Made by a program: the position numbers and the translations under genes
From: Hymenoscyphus infarciens
Lineage: Eukaryota > Ascomycota > Leotiomycetes > Helotiales > Helotiaceae
Assembly: GCA_001414345.1 (NCBI GenBank)
Contig: LLCB01000547.1
Coordinates: forward strand, 1 to 23,732
DNA length: 23,732 nucleotides
Reading direction: 5' to 3'
Notes under the pieces: generated by a model
The model's database searches: none
The model's input: the letters and a program-made list of their open reading frames with translations, nothing else
Told to the model about the DNA's origin: nothing
Part shown: positions 1-9,217 of the stretch, piece after piece
How the letters are laid out: every line of letters begins with the position of its first letter
How positions within the stretch are numbered: the stretch's first letter is position 1

Positions 1-352
1 GTAATAGTTACTATAGTTAAGACTATCTAATCTAAATATAGAGAGGGGGAATTTAAATTAGAAATTATTCTCTTTTATACTTATAGAAAGTAACATTTTA
101 CGATTTACGATTTCCTATTTACGATTTAGTCAATCCGACTTTTTAGTGCATTCAGGATGCCGTAGCGGTGAACCCTCTCTACGTGGATCCTTTTTAGCCT
201 TCAGATCTCTAAAAATTAACAAGTTATGAAATAAACTAGGTTCAACCTTTTCCTAGCATGAATCAAGTATCAGATAATCGTTCTAGATTCTAAGTAGTTT
301 TTTCCTCCCCCCATCTCTTTTAGACGTACTATTACCTCTCTAATTCTTCCTA
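1..352. other. AT-rich RIP-worn intergenic DNA
   Basis: I see no gene here. The stretch is AT-rich with short direct repeats of an ACGATTTA-like word near positions 98-128. Stop codons occur in every frame, as in the rest of the AT-rich block. Confidence 0.6.
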
Positions 353-556
353 TATACTTGCTAAATCTTTGTACTCATCTCTACAACGTCTCTTAGACGA
401 AACACAAAAGCGTCTGGTACTAAAAGCACCAAGCCCGATGCGCCTATAGGTGTATGGGTCCTCTGAATGAACCTTGCTGAGAATAAGACAATGTTGTGCA
501 AATAGCATGTCGGTATTTCCACCTTCAAGGAGGAAGATGTGATAGATCTGACTCAC
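353..556 (-). pseudogene. possible relic of a HET-like protein C-terminus
   Basis: An open stretch of about 68 codons on the minus strand reads like a degraded protein tail. It contains GNTDMLFAQHC, then YTYRRIGLGAF, then a basic end. The YRRIG(L/V)G pattern resembles the C-terminal part of some fungal heterokaryon-incompatibility (HET) proteins, where a late beta-strand of this type is common. That is my pattern memory, not a search result. Upstream minus-strand sequence (to about 800) stays partly open but contains stops and shifts frame, so no intact gene exists. It sits in a RIP-worn block, as degraded HET paralogues often do. It could equally be a chance open frame. Confidence 0.2.
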
Positions 557-821
557 CGACCGAGTGGGAGAGCAGGTTTGTTTTGTCTTCCTCGACTTTG
601 TCCTCTACTTCCTCAGATCGATGCAAAGGACGCTTAGTACCTGTACGCCGTATATTTTGGGGTTGTGGGTTGCGAAAGTCGAGGAGGACGTCCTCGATGT
701 AGTACCTATTCATAGTTTGTCTATAATTCATATTGTGGGGGATCCAGTTGTAGTAATCTTTCTTGAGCTAATTCACGATAGCCCACGGTTCGTTTTTCTC
801 GTCGAAAATTTTCTCTTCTAA

Positions 822-2479
822 AAGATCTTTATCTTTCCTTATTATTACAAAATAGACGTTCTTGTCGCAATGATAACGTTCCACTAACGAGCCCGCAACG
901 ACACGATGCCACTGGAACTGTCAAAAGCTCTCGGGTTCTCACGTCTCGCTGATTTCTCTAATATCTTCGCCTTCTCTGAAATAATTTCTTCTCTTCTGTC
1001 TACATACTACTTATATAAATGCCAGAGTCGGTAGGCGTACCTGAAGTCCACACAGCGCAACAGGCGCGGCTATGTGTATTCTACTAGAAGATGTATTATA
1101 GTCAGCGTTTTAACTTTCCCTGCCTAAACGCTCCTAGGTATGAGGATAAGGAAGGGTACCCCGCTCTATTAGAGTATAATAGGACAGGATAACTCCTCTT
1201 ATAAGATATAATAGGAGAAGAAGGATAATTATAAAACAAGGATTAGAGTAGCTAGGAAAGCTAAAAAAAAGAGGGGCTAGGAAGACAAAGGTTAACCTAG
1301 CTAGGGTAGAGGTAGTCTGCCGAAGCGAAATTACTATACGAAATTAACTATCTAAACCTGTTTACCTTATCCTCTTATATCCTTGCTACTAGGCATAGTT
1401 AGAAGAATAAGGCTGTCTAGAATTAGAAAGGAAAGAATTAATTAAAAATTATATAAAAATAATAAAGTAGAATAGCTAGAAAAGCAAGGAAAGGCACGGA
1501 TAAGAGCGTTAAGGAAGGATAGGAGTACTAACCTAGCTAGGAAAGCTTAAACGCTGATTATGGTTATTCTCTGCTATTAGAGCACGATTTACAGCATTGT
1601 TAAGCATAAGTTGTATAAGAGATTCCAGGCGGCTGCCTAGCAAGTGGGTAGTGTCAGCTATAGCACTCCCTTTACACCTGATTAGTAGATAGTAGTGTTA
1701 AGTTGACCGTCTATATATTACAAAAGAAAGCGCGAAAAAGTAAAAGAAAAGTACATTATTAATAAGTTGTAATGAGAAAAAGCTACGGGTCTCGGCAACG
1801 TCTTTTCTACATTGCTAGTAGGAATAAGAAACTATTAAAGACCTAAGGAACCTACCTATGAAGCCAATTCAGCACTCGGAAAAATTTATGTGAGTTTGTG
1901 GGCCATCTTACATATCGCGACGAAGGACTCCAACAGAGTTGGGGATCATCCGGTATCATGGTACTTAGGTGCCTCCTTTCTCCAGCAACTCAACTGCTCC
2001 CAACTAAAAAAGCTTCAATAGGAACCTCCAACCGATTCAGTCGCCAATAAGCAAGATGAGAAACGATGAGGCTTGATACAGGTAAATCAAGCACTACTCT
2101 CGCCTTGTCCTAGCCTCATTCCATTTCAATGCCTTTGTGCCTATAGGTGGCTATAGAGGATACATGGAATCACTGAAAACGACAAGACTTTACAAATTTT
2201 TGACTTTTGCAAGCGCGAAGTTACGCATCTAATCCCTTTCGGATATCGGGACCAAGGGCGAGTTGATATTCTAGACCTCTAAACTGATGGGAGAACTCTC
2301 CAAAGTACGCTATATATCGAATTAGACCGTGATAAGTAGAGCTTCTAAATGAACTTAAAAACCTCGATCTTCATAAATATAGTAATATTTAAACTAAGAT
2401 TAAAGGTTAAATTAAAATCGTGAATTATATAAAATAAACTTGGGAATTATATAAGTTTTATAAGGTTTTATATAGATTA
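822..2479. other. AT-rich, RIP-like DNA without a recognisable gene
   Basis: No supportable gene. 1020-1720 is rich in CTAG and TAGG words and stop codons. 1860-2300 is a base-balanced pocket of about 440 bp that may be a less damaged gene remnant. I read both strands and could not assign it to a family. Confidence 0.55.
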
Positions 2480-2935
2480 GAGCCTGTTTAGCTCGTATAT
2501 ATCTAGGATATATACTACTAAAAATCATAAGGTAATATATATATATATATACACTAATTCTATATATATACTAGTGTTTAGTATATTTATTTAAAAGTGA
2601 TATAAATCCTTTACTTAACCTCGTATATCTTAGTATATATATAAATAGGATATATACTACTAAAAAAAGATTTAGACCTCTAGAGATGTAAATCTATAAA
2701 AGTTTAGATATATCTTTTATCTATACTATCTAATACTAATACTTAGTACTTAGTGCTATCTACTAAGAATATATACTAGGATATATACTAACATATCTAC
2801 TATAAGCTAAAGAATCTTTAAATATATATAGAAATAAAGAGAGATATATACTAACTTATATAAGGTTACTAATTAGAGCATCTCGTCAGATATCTATATA
2901 TATATTTAAATAATTTATACGAGCTAAACAGGCTT
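2480..2935. mobile_element. Tourist-like MITE, copy 1 (TTA target duplication)
   Basis: The element begins with GAGCCTGTTTAGCTCGTATA at 2480. It ends at 2935 with the reverse complement of the same sequence (TATACGAGCTAAACAGGC plus TT), so the terminal inverted repeats are about 20 bp and near perfect. A TTA trinucleotide lies on each side (2477-2479 and 2936-2938). TTA duplications with such ends are typical of PIF/Harbinger-derived non-autonomous elements. The interior is AT-rich, 456 bp in total, with no coding capacity. A second copy lies at 7684-8119 in the same orientation. Confidence 0.85.
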
Positions 2936-3989
2936 TTAAGTAGAGATAATATAATAGTTTCTCTTATATTCTAATAAGATTAGTTTTTTTAAATTTAAAA
3001 GAAAGTTAAAGATAAGAGAAAGAAGGCGAAAGAAAGAAAGAGAATAAAGGTTAGAGAGATAGCTAGGCTATTTTTTTAATTTTCTATTATTATTTTACTA
3101 AATATTTAATATTCTGCTTTGAAATATTTTATATAAAGTTTATGAAATATTTTCTAAAGTTATACTAATTTTATAATATAAATTTAATTCTCTAACAACT
3201 ATATGAAACGAATGGTGAGTTCAAAGATATATTCTACATAGTTTATTTAGTAGGCTTAGTGATAGGTGTTACTTTAGTAGAGAACTTATAAACAAGTTAT
3301 TTCTGGCGACCGGGTCTTAAACTTAACTATTCGCCTCATAATCTAGACTCGGATGTGCGAGTTTCCTATAAACCGTTCGTTAGGCTGCTGAATTAGGGCT
3401 GAAATATCGGCTTCAGCCTGAGCCTTTTCTTTCAAGGTCAGACAAGGCTAAGCACTAGAGGACGGTCTTTATCTAGTCGGAGTTTTCTACACCTTCACCT
3501 ATGGAAGACAGAAAGAGAAGACTTCACGAGGGGTTCGGGTTTCTGGTCGACTACCTTCAAATCCCAGCTGTGTTATAAACCAAGCGACCCTGATTTGAGG
3601 ACCGGTGTATTATGTTTAAATTTTCATATATTCCGCTTAAGGCATAAACAAGAGCTAACGGAAGGAGTAATGATCATAATTGACGGGACTTAGCCCAAAT
3701 ATATAGAAGAATTATACCTTTACCTACAAATGCAACGTCTATTGCCACATAATCTCGATTTTAAAAGAAGCTCAAAATCCGGCGGATTCGACCAACCTTA
3801 CATTACCGACCTTTATATTACACTCTTGAAAGAAAACCAATAGATTACCTCTACACACGACCCTCGAGAAATTCTATCTCTGTTCGCTAAGATAGGTACA
3901 CAATCACGTCTCTTATAGTTTTATAACTTTAATCAGCTAGATATAACCGCTTTAAATCCAAGATGTTCAATTATTGTAGAAGAGAGGTT
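2936..3989. other. AT-rich spacer, possibly upstream part of the CorA relic
   Basis: 2940-3300 is purine- and AT-rich with no gene. From about 3300 to 3990 the base composition is more balanced. This part may hold the mutated N-terminal half of the CorA-like relic that ends at 4382. Only scattered open blocks are visible, and I could not align them to the family with any confidence. Confidence 0.4.
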
Positions 3990-4382
3990 AAATAGCTTCG
4001 TAATACCACTTATAAAATAAGACACTTCCTATCCAACGATAACTCTGCTAGGAAGCATCCAGTTATCGAAGATTTTAAGCACGTACTCGATAAGTATAAG
4101 AAGAAGTACGAAGACATTACTACTATAAGGTCACTCGACGCTAGTCTAAAGTCTCTAGAGGAATCCCGCACCGGCATTGAACAAAATTACGCTATAACAC
4201 GTCTAACGCAGTTAGCGTTTGTTTTTATCTCCTTAAGTTTCATTACCAGCGTTTTCGAGAGGAACATCGATTTACTTGCAGGTCTAGGCGTGAAATGGTG
4301 GAATACAATTACCATCGTATACCTTATTATCGCACCTCCTTTAATCATATTTAATCGGCGCTTTATAAAACAAACGGTTTAG
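3990..4382 (+). pseudogene. CorA-like Mg2+ transporter relic, C-terminal part
   Basis: Reading the plus strand in the frame that ends at the TAG at 4380-4382 gives about 128 codons open after a TAG at 3993. The residues RLTQLAFVF-SLSFITSVF (about 4197-4253) match the first membrane helix of fungal CorA-like proteins. A charged helix with ESRTGIEQ precedes them and a second hydrophobic segment ends in PPLIIFNRRF. In CorA proteins the first helix ends in the selectivity motif Gly-Met-Asn. Here that place reads Glu-Arg-Asn, so only the Asn remains. The family forms pentameric divalent-cation channels with both membrane segments at the C-terminus, which fits. The upstream stop and the missing N-terminal domain, within a RIP-worn block, argue for a pseudogene. 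The terminal TAG may itself be a mutated CAG. Confidence 0.75.
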
Positions 4383-5160
4383 TCATCATTCTCATCACCA
4401 CGAGCAAATATCAATGTCTAAAATAGCATACACAGCCACGAGGACGGGGCAACGTTCAATGAACTACGAGGCTATACTAGGTTTATAAAATGATCCTATT
4501 CTCGAGCTTTTTCTTATATCTTAATCCTTTTTAAAAAGCAGTTAGAAGAGACGGGAGCAGATTTAGTAACTTACTAGGGAAAGGCAAATCCAACGTTTTC
4601 ATTCTCCTAGCCTCTCCTTAGCCTAAGCACTAGCTATCTAGGCTAACTACCTCTCCTAGGCTATACAAAGGAAGGCTAGTAGCTAGTTTTAGTAGAAGAG
4701 GAGTGGCTAGGCAAGGCTTAATAAAAGTAGTATTAAATATACTCTTTAAAAGTATTCAAAAGACTAAAAGTATAATAGATAAAATTTATAAGTCTCTTAT
4801 ATAATATATATAGTATGTTTATTAGAGAGTATAGTTCTTCCTAATAGTAACTTATAAGTAAAGCTTAAATATAATCTATTAACATAAATAACTAAATTAG
4901 ATTCTATTACTTTACTCGGGCTATATTATTTGAATTTCCTATACTATACTATAACCTATTAAAAACTATAACTTAGAAGCTAGACTCTTACTTAGCTAGC
5001 TATCTCTCTAGGCCTAGGAAGGCTAGGAACATCTTTTACAATAGGAAAGAAAAGAATTATTAAGCAATTTAATTAGCTAGGAGAACAAGAGAGCGAGTAA
5101 AAAGTAAGGCTAAGAGAAGAATAACTAAATTAGCTTAGGAAGGCGTGTTTCATAGGCTAG
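4383..5160. other. AT-rich, CTAG-rich DNA without a gene
   Basis: No open frame of note on either strand. CTAG and CCTAGG words are frequent and TpA is very common, consistent with old RIP-mutated repeats. No terminal repeats could be recognised. Confidence 0.6.
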
Positions 5161-5810
5161 GATATTGAAATTTCCGGGTAAATCAGTTCGCGAATCATAT
5201 TCTCTTAATTCTCACAGCTTCTTCTTCTATCTCTCTTAATCTCTCATCTTTCAATTGTATCATGTCAAGAAATAGGTCAGTTTACTCAAACTCCTATTAT
5301 ACTTAAATTATTTACACTGGCAAGATTTTTCATTTCATTTTTAATTTATTTTCAACAAAATTGCGTTAATTTCAAGCAAGAACAGGCTTTCTTTCCTTGT
5401 TTTTGATCCCTTTTGGGTTTCTTGGTGTGAGTGGCTTCACTAGACTCTACTAAAGAGCAGTGAATACACTAAATAGAACTTTTCTCTCTCTTCAACAGTT
5501 CATCGCTTGGGTGAAGGGACTTCAGTCAAGTTGTTCACTGGCACAATGTTAAGGGGGTTCTTCCCTCCTTGCCCAGTCTCGCCTAGCCTCAACCTCAGAA
5601 GATGTTAAAAAGCATTCGCCTGTCCCCTCAAACTGACACCTCCTTCCTTCCCAGTTCATCAACCTCTGCTTAAGTCCACAACTTTGGGCAGGCTATCTTT
5701 CAAGAAATACCTTTGATTTGTCGACTTCGACATCCAGTTACCTCTATTTTATACCCGACAGCAAGTTACGGAACGCTTTCCGGACTATTTGATCAAGAGC
5801 ATATACTAAA
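5161..5810 (+). promoter_or_regulatory. 5' region of the rhomboid-like gene
   Basis: Base composition returns to normal at about 5160. A pyrimidine-rich tract (5216-5253) is followed by an ATG at 5262 that opens a minimal 14-codon frame ending in TAA, a possible upstream ORF. CT-rich tracts of this kind are usual in fungal core promoters and leaders. The transcription start cannot be fixed from sequence alone. Confidence 0.4.
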
Positions 5811-6987
5811 ATGGCATATGCTTATCATTACCATGAGCTTTCCGACTCTTCGGATGGCGAGGGGGAAGTTCTTCCACTCCATCAATCTTCTGCTAGCCAT
5901 GGATCTGCTACTACATATGGAATTTCTACTGGTTTTGCGACCCCCGCTCGCTGTGGTTCTTCTGTTGGAGAGAGAGGTGAACTAAGCGATTACCACCCTC
6001 GTCACCCCCAATATCTTGACCGACGTGCTGCCTCTGATGCTTCTATTCAAGAGGGAAGAGGTCTAAGTAATTACCAAATCTCTCAACACTATGAACAACG
6101 TGATGGCTATGGATCTCCGGCTGTCTATTATTCTTCTGATGAAGAAGGAGGAGGACTTAGCAGCGACCGTCATTCCCACAGTCACCACCGTGGATCACAT
6201 AGGAGAAGTCAACGTCGTAACAATCAACCTTCATCAATTCAATATCTTGTATGTTATCCGAAAAGAAATCGTATTCTTGATATCCACTAATACCCATCAG
6301 ACCAGATGCCTTGGAGTCGCAGACCCACCTTATGGCCACACTTCAGTTCGCCGGTTCGGCAAACAGGTTTCTGTATTTCCCCACGGTCATAACAAGAACT
6401 TTTGCAACACAAGAGAGAATGTTAATGAAGGACTATGGGTAAGTCTCAATGCCTTTTTTAAATTCCTACTCCTCTCTCTTATCAAGCTTCTCATCGGAGA
6501 ATTTACTAACTTTTTATAGTGGGTGTTGATCACTTCAACCTCCGTTCATACATCATGGTTCCATCTCACAGCGAACTTTACTTTTCTATGTCTAGTGGGT
6601 CCGCCGTTGATTCGTGAAGCTGGCCTCTACGTTTTTGTGTTGGTCTGGATTGCTGCTGCTCTTGTTTCCAACAGCGTACGTATCTTCTGGCCGGAAATCA
6701 AAAATGTATTACCAGCCAAAGTTGCTGAAACAATCGGAAAGTTTGGGCATTTGGATGAGGGTAGTCGATTGGGTTGGAACGCAGGTGGTGCAAGTGGAGC
6801 GCTATGTGGGTTGTTGGGCTACGCAGGTGTTGCTCTTTCTTGCCCGAGAATCTTTAGATACATCCTTATCCTGGAAGTCGTACTTGATCTCTTCTTCCTT
6901 GCAATTGGTGTCAACGTAGGTGTTGCCCACGAGGCACATTTTCTGGGAACAGCAACAGGAGTGATGCTCGGCTTAGCATCGATTTAG
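5811..6987 (+). CDS. Rhomboid-family intramembrane serine protease (three exons)
   Basis: The inferred exons are 5811-6248, 6301-6438 and 6520-6987, giving 347 residues. Intron 1 (52 bp) has a GTATGT donor and CAG acceptor. Intron 2 (81 bp) has a GTAAGT donor, TTTACTAAC branch site and TAG acceptor. Both are phase 0. Residues 1-146 are hydrophilic, rich in Ser, His, Arg and Gly, probably a disordered cytosolic tail. Residues 180-192 (TRENVNEGLW) plus W193 match the loop before helix 2 of rhomboids. The core then shows His207-x3-Asn211 in helix 2, GASGA with the nucleophile Ser284, and AHFLG with His332 in the last helix. These are the catalytic dyad and oxyanion residues, so the protease should be active in a membrane. 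Only about five hydrophobic segments are visible. The usual first helix before TRENV is missing from this model, so the exon 1-exon 2 junction is the weakest part. Substrate and compartment are unknown. Confidence 0.8.
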
Positions 6988-7344
6988 GGTTGGGTTTCAG
7001 GATCAGGGCAAGGTGTCATCTGGTGTTGTGTTGCTGTAGCAAAGGAGTAATTTAATCCAATACATGGCCCACAGAAAGAACAAAAAGGATCAGTAAAGCA
7101 GTAGTGAGGTCTTTTAAATCATCAATAGAGCTCCATGGCCTCAATAAAACTTCCTCTCACCAAAAAGGTCTTCCTCACCTTGAAAAAACTTCATCTTATT
7201 AGTAAAACTTTCTATCTTGCAACCACCATCACCACCCTAAGTACCTCCAATGCCACCTAGACACCCCCTTAAAAAGGCTTCAAATAACTAAAAACATACC
7301 AGCTGAACATATTTTCACTACCCACATCCCTTGGAACTTCTTCC
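6988..7344. other. 3' flank of the rhomboid-like gene
   Basis: No gene. An AATAAA hexamer at about 7142-7147, some 155 bp after the stop codon, could serve as the polyadenylation signal for the plus-strand gene. The rest is A- and C-rich low-complexity sequence. Confidence 0.4.
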
Positions 7345-7630
7345 TCAAACAACGCCCCCTAGCCTCGAAAGCGCCTCGGTCGCTTCCCTCATTCCCTCAT
7401 CCCTCCATGCCTTTCCCCCAGCTTCATCTTCTCTCCATCTACCACTTTCTCAAACCATCCCAGTGCCTCTGACCGCCTTTCAAGCCCCTGATATAACTCC
7501 GCCAACCCCAATCCAACTCTTATACACTCCTCGTGCAAATCCCCAAGACACCCTACAAACCCACCTCCCATCCATCGACCTCCGCCTGCCGCTTCTTCCA
7601 TTGCACTCACCGAGTCTTGGAGTCGACCTA
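7345..7630 (-). pseudogene. TPR (kinesin-light-chain type) gene fragment
   Basis: On the minus strand, an open frame (7389-7610 from its first ATG) reads LGDLHEECIRVGLGLAELYQ, then GLERRSEALGWFEKVV, then KMKLGERHGGMRE and a stop. The spacing and residues (LA.LY...R..EAL..FEKVV....LGE.H) match one tetratricopeptide repeat of the kinesin-light-chain type, common in fungal signalling NTPases. An 8-bp word, ATGAGGGA on the minus strand, is repeated in tandem just before the stop. Without the second copy the frame would run on through EATEALSRLGG to a TGA at 7345-7347, which continues the repeat pattern. This suggests a frameshifted remnant. No start region or neighbouring repeats are visible, so it is probably a gene scrap next to the MITE. 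Confidence 0.5.
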
Positions 7631-7683
7631 GAGAAACATAGATATTTGCGAATGAAGTGAGAGTACAGAAAATTTCGATTTCA

Positions 7684-8119
7684 GAGCCTGTTTGACTCGT
7701 GTATATATAGGATATATACCACCAAAAAACAAGTGGTAATATATATATATATGTATTAAGTGTATATATGCACCAGTGTTTAGCATATATATTTAAAAGT
7801 GTTATAAATCCCTTGTTTAATCTTATATATCTTAGTATATAGGATATATACTACTAAAAAAAGATTTAGACCTCTAAAGATGTAAATCTATAAAAGTTTA
7901 GATATATATGTTTTCTTACTACTATTAAGAGCACCTAGTGTCACTTACTAAGGATATATACTAATATATACACTAATATATATACTATAAGCTAAATAAT
8001 TACTTAATATATAAGAAATAAATGAAAATATACACCGACTTATACGAGCTTATTATTTAGAACATCTCGTTAGATATATATATATATATTTAAATAATTT
8101 ATATAAGCTAAATAGACTC
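7684..8119. mobile_element. Tourist-like MITE, copy 2
   Basis: Same family and orientation as the element at 2480-2935. The left end GAGCCTGTTTGACTCGTGTA differs by a few transitions. The right end, read in reverse, is GAGTCTATTTAGCTTATATA. Interior blocks around 7840-7910 match copy 1 at 2655-2720. The right flank is TTA (8120-8122) and the left flank is TCA (7681-7683), so the target duplication is imperfect. The right terminal repeat carries C-to-T/G-to-A changes as expected from RIP. Confidence 0.8.
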
Positions 8120-8640
8120 TTAACTTAGTTATTCTCGCTAAATTTTAAACTTATATATACTTTCAGTATAGGAGAAGCAGTTTTATAAGTCGCTAGTATA
8201 TTTATAGAGAGAACTAAGCTTGAGAGTTATTATTACGGGAAGTACACGTGACCGCACTAGTGGCGGATCTGTATATAGTTATAAGTGCTCTATACTCTTC
8301 TCTTCTTCAACGTTTTTTACTATATTATATAAGAGATTACTTTTATATATTTTATTAAGTTTAGCTATAAGCTCTTAAGCTATAATCTAGTCTCTTATAC
8401 TTTATAGTTGTAATACTCTAAAATCTAATAATCTCTCTAAATTACCTCTATCTTCTACTAACTATATTTCTATAACTATATTATAACTAATACCTCTTAC
8501 CTCTTCTTTTCTTATCTACTTTCTACTCTTATAATTTAAATACTTAATTAGAATCTAGCTATTAGTATAAATACTATTTAGTAATAAATATAACTATCTC
8601 TTAGAAAATATACAAGGGTCTAAGAAATATTAGAGAGAAG
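8120..8640. other. AT-rich spacer
   Basis: No gene. Strongly AT-rich and TpA-rich, with one base-balanced patch at about 8240-8275 containing CACGTG and CACTAGTG words. Nothing assignable. Confidence 0.55.
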
Positions 8641-8853
8641 AATCGTAGGCGTAGCACGTATCCACTCTACTAACCTTCGTTCTAAATTGGATTTGATTAA
8701 GGAATCGTTTTTCACGTAAAAAAGCTGGCTTTTGCGCTTCAGTTAAAGAAAGTGAGGCGAAAAAAAAGGGAAAACTATAAAAACCAGACGTAAACCATAT
8801 AAATCTCTAAGGAACGAAGGTTAGTAGAGTGGATACGTGCCACGCCTACGATT
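8641..8853. mobile_element. 213-bp foldback element with 42-bp terminal inverted repeats
   Basis: The first 42 bases (8641-8682, starting AATCGTAGGCGTAGCACG) are the reverse complement of the last 42 (8812-8853) with a single mismatch. The 129-bp centre is non-coding, with A-runs. I see no clear target duplication. The arms are far less mutated than the surrounding DNA and contain many CpG sites that survive. It could be a MITE, or could fold into a long hairpin RNA if transcribed. Confidence 0.75.
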
Positions 8854-8939
8854 ATGAGGAAACGAAGGAGAAAAATGCGAGGAATTAAAGAATAGATAAG
8901 GCAGCTATAGATGCCTAGAAAACCAAGATATAGGTATAT

Positions 8940-9109
8940 TGTTGGTATGACTTATGGTTATAAAAGCGATGCAAAAAGAGTTGTATTATCGTTCGTATAT
9001 ACCGAGTAAAGCTAGCTACGATGACTACTTAAGTAGCTTCTAAGCGAGTGTACGTATATCTACGTATACTAATCCAAATCGCTATTTATCCCTTAAATAT
9101 ATACTAACA
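8940..9109 (-). repeat. 3' LTR of the copia element
   Basis: 170 bp, equal in length to 14989-15158. On the plus strand it starts TGTTGGTATGAC and ends ATACTAACA. The core GCTAGCTACGATGACTACTT is identical in both LTRs. A purine-rich AAAGAAG on the minus strand at about 9116-9122, next to the LTR, is a plausible polypurine tract. Confidence 0.88.
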
Positions 9110-9217
9110 CTAGCACTTCTTTAAAATGACAGAAGTTACTCAAAACCCTCAAAAATCACATATCTAATCTAACTAATTAGAGGCCTTTATTCCTTGTCCT
9201 CGACTAATAAGAAGGCT

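Noticed and set aside
1860..2300. A base-balanced pocket in AT-rich DNA that might be a gene remnant.
   Set aside because: Both strands were read by eye, but no run of residues could be tied to any family.
6091..6438. A continuous plus-strand frame that could be an alternative N-terminus of the rhomboid gene.
   Set aside because: It overlaps exon 1 in another frame and lacks family features before TRENV. The Ser/His-rich exon-1 frame with a good GTATGT donor is the better model.
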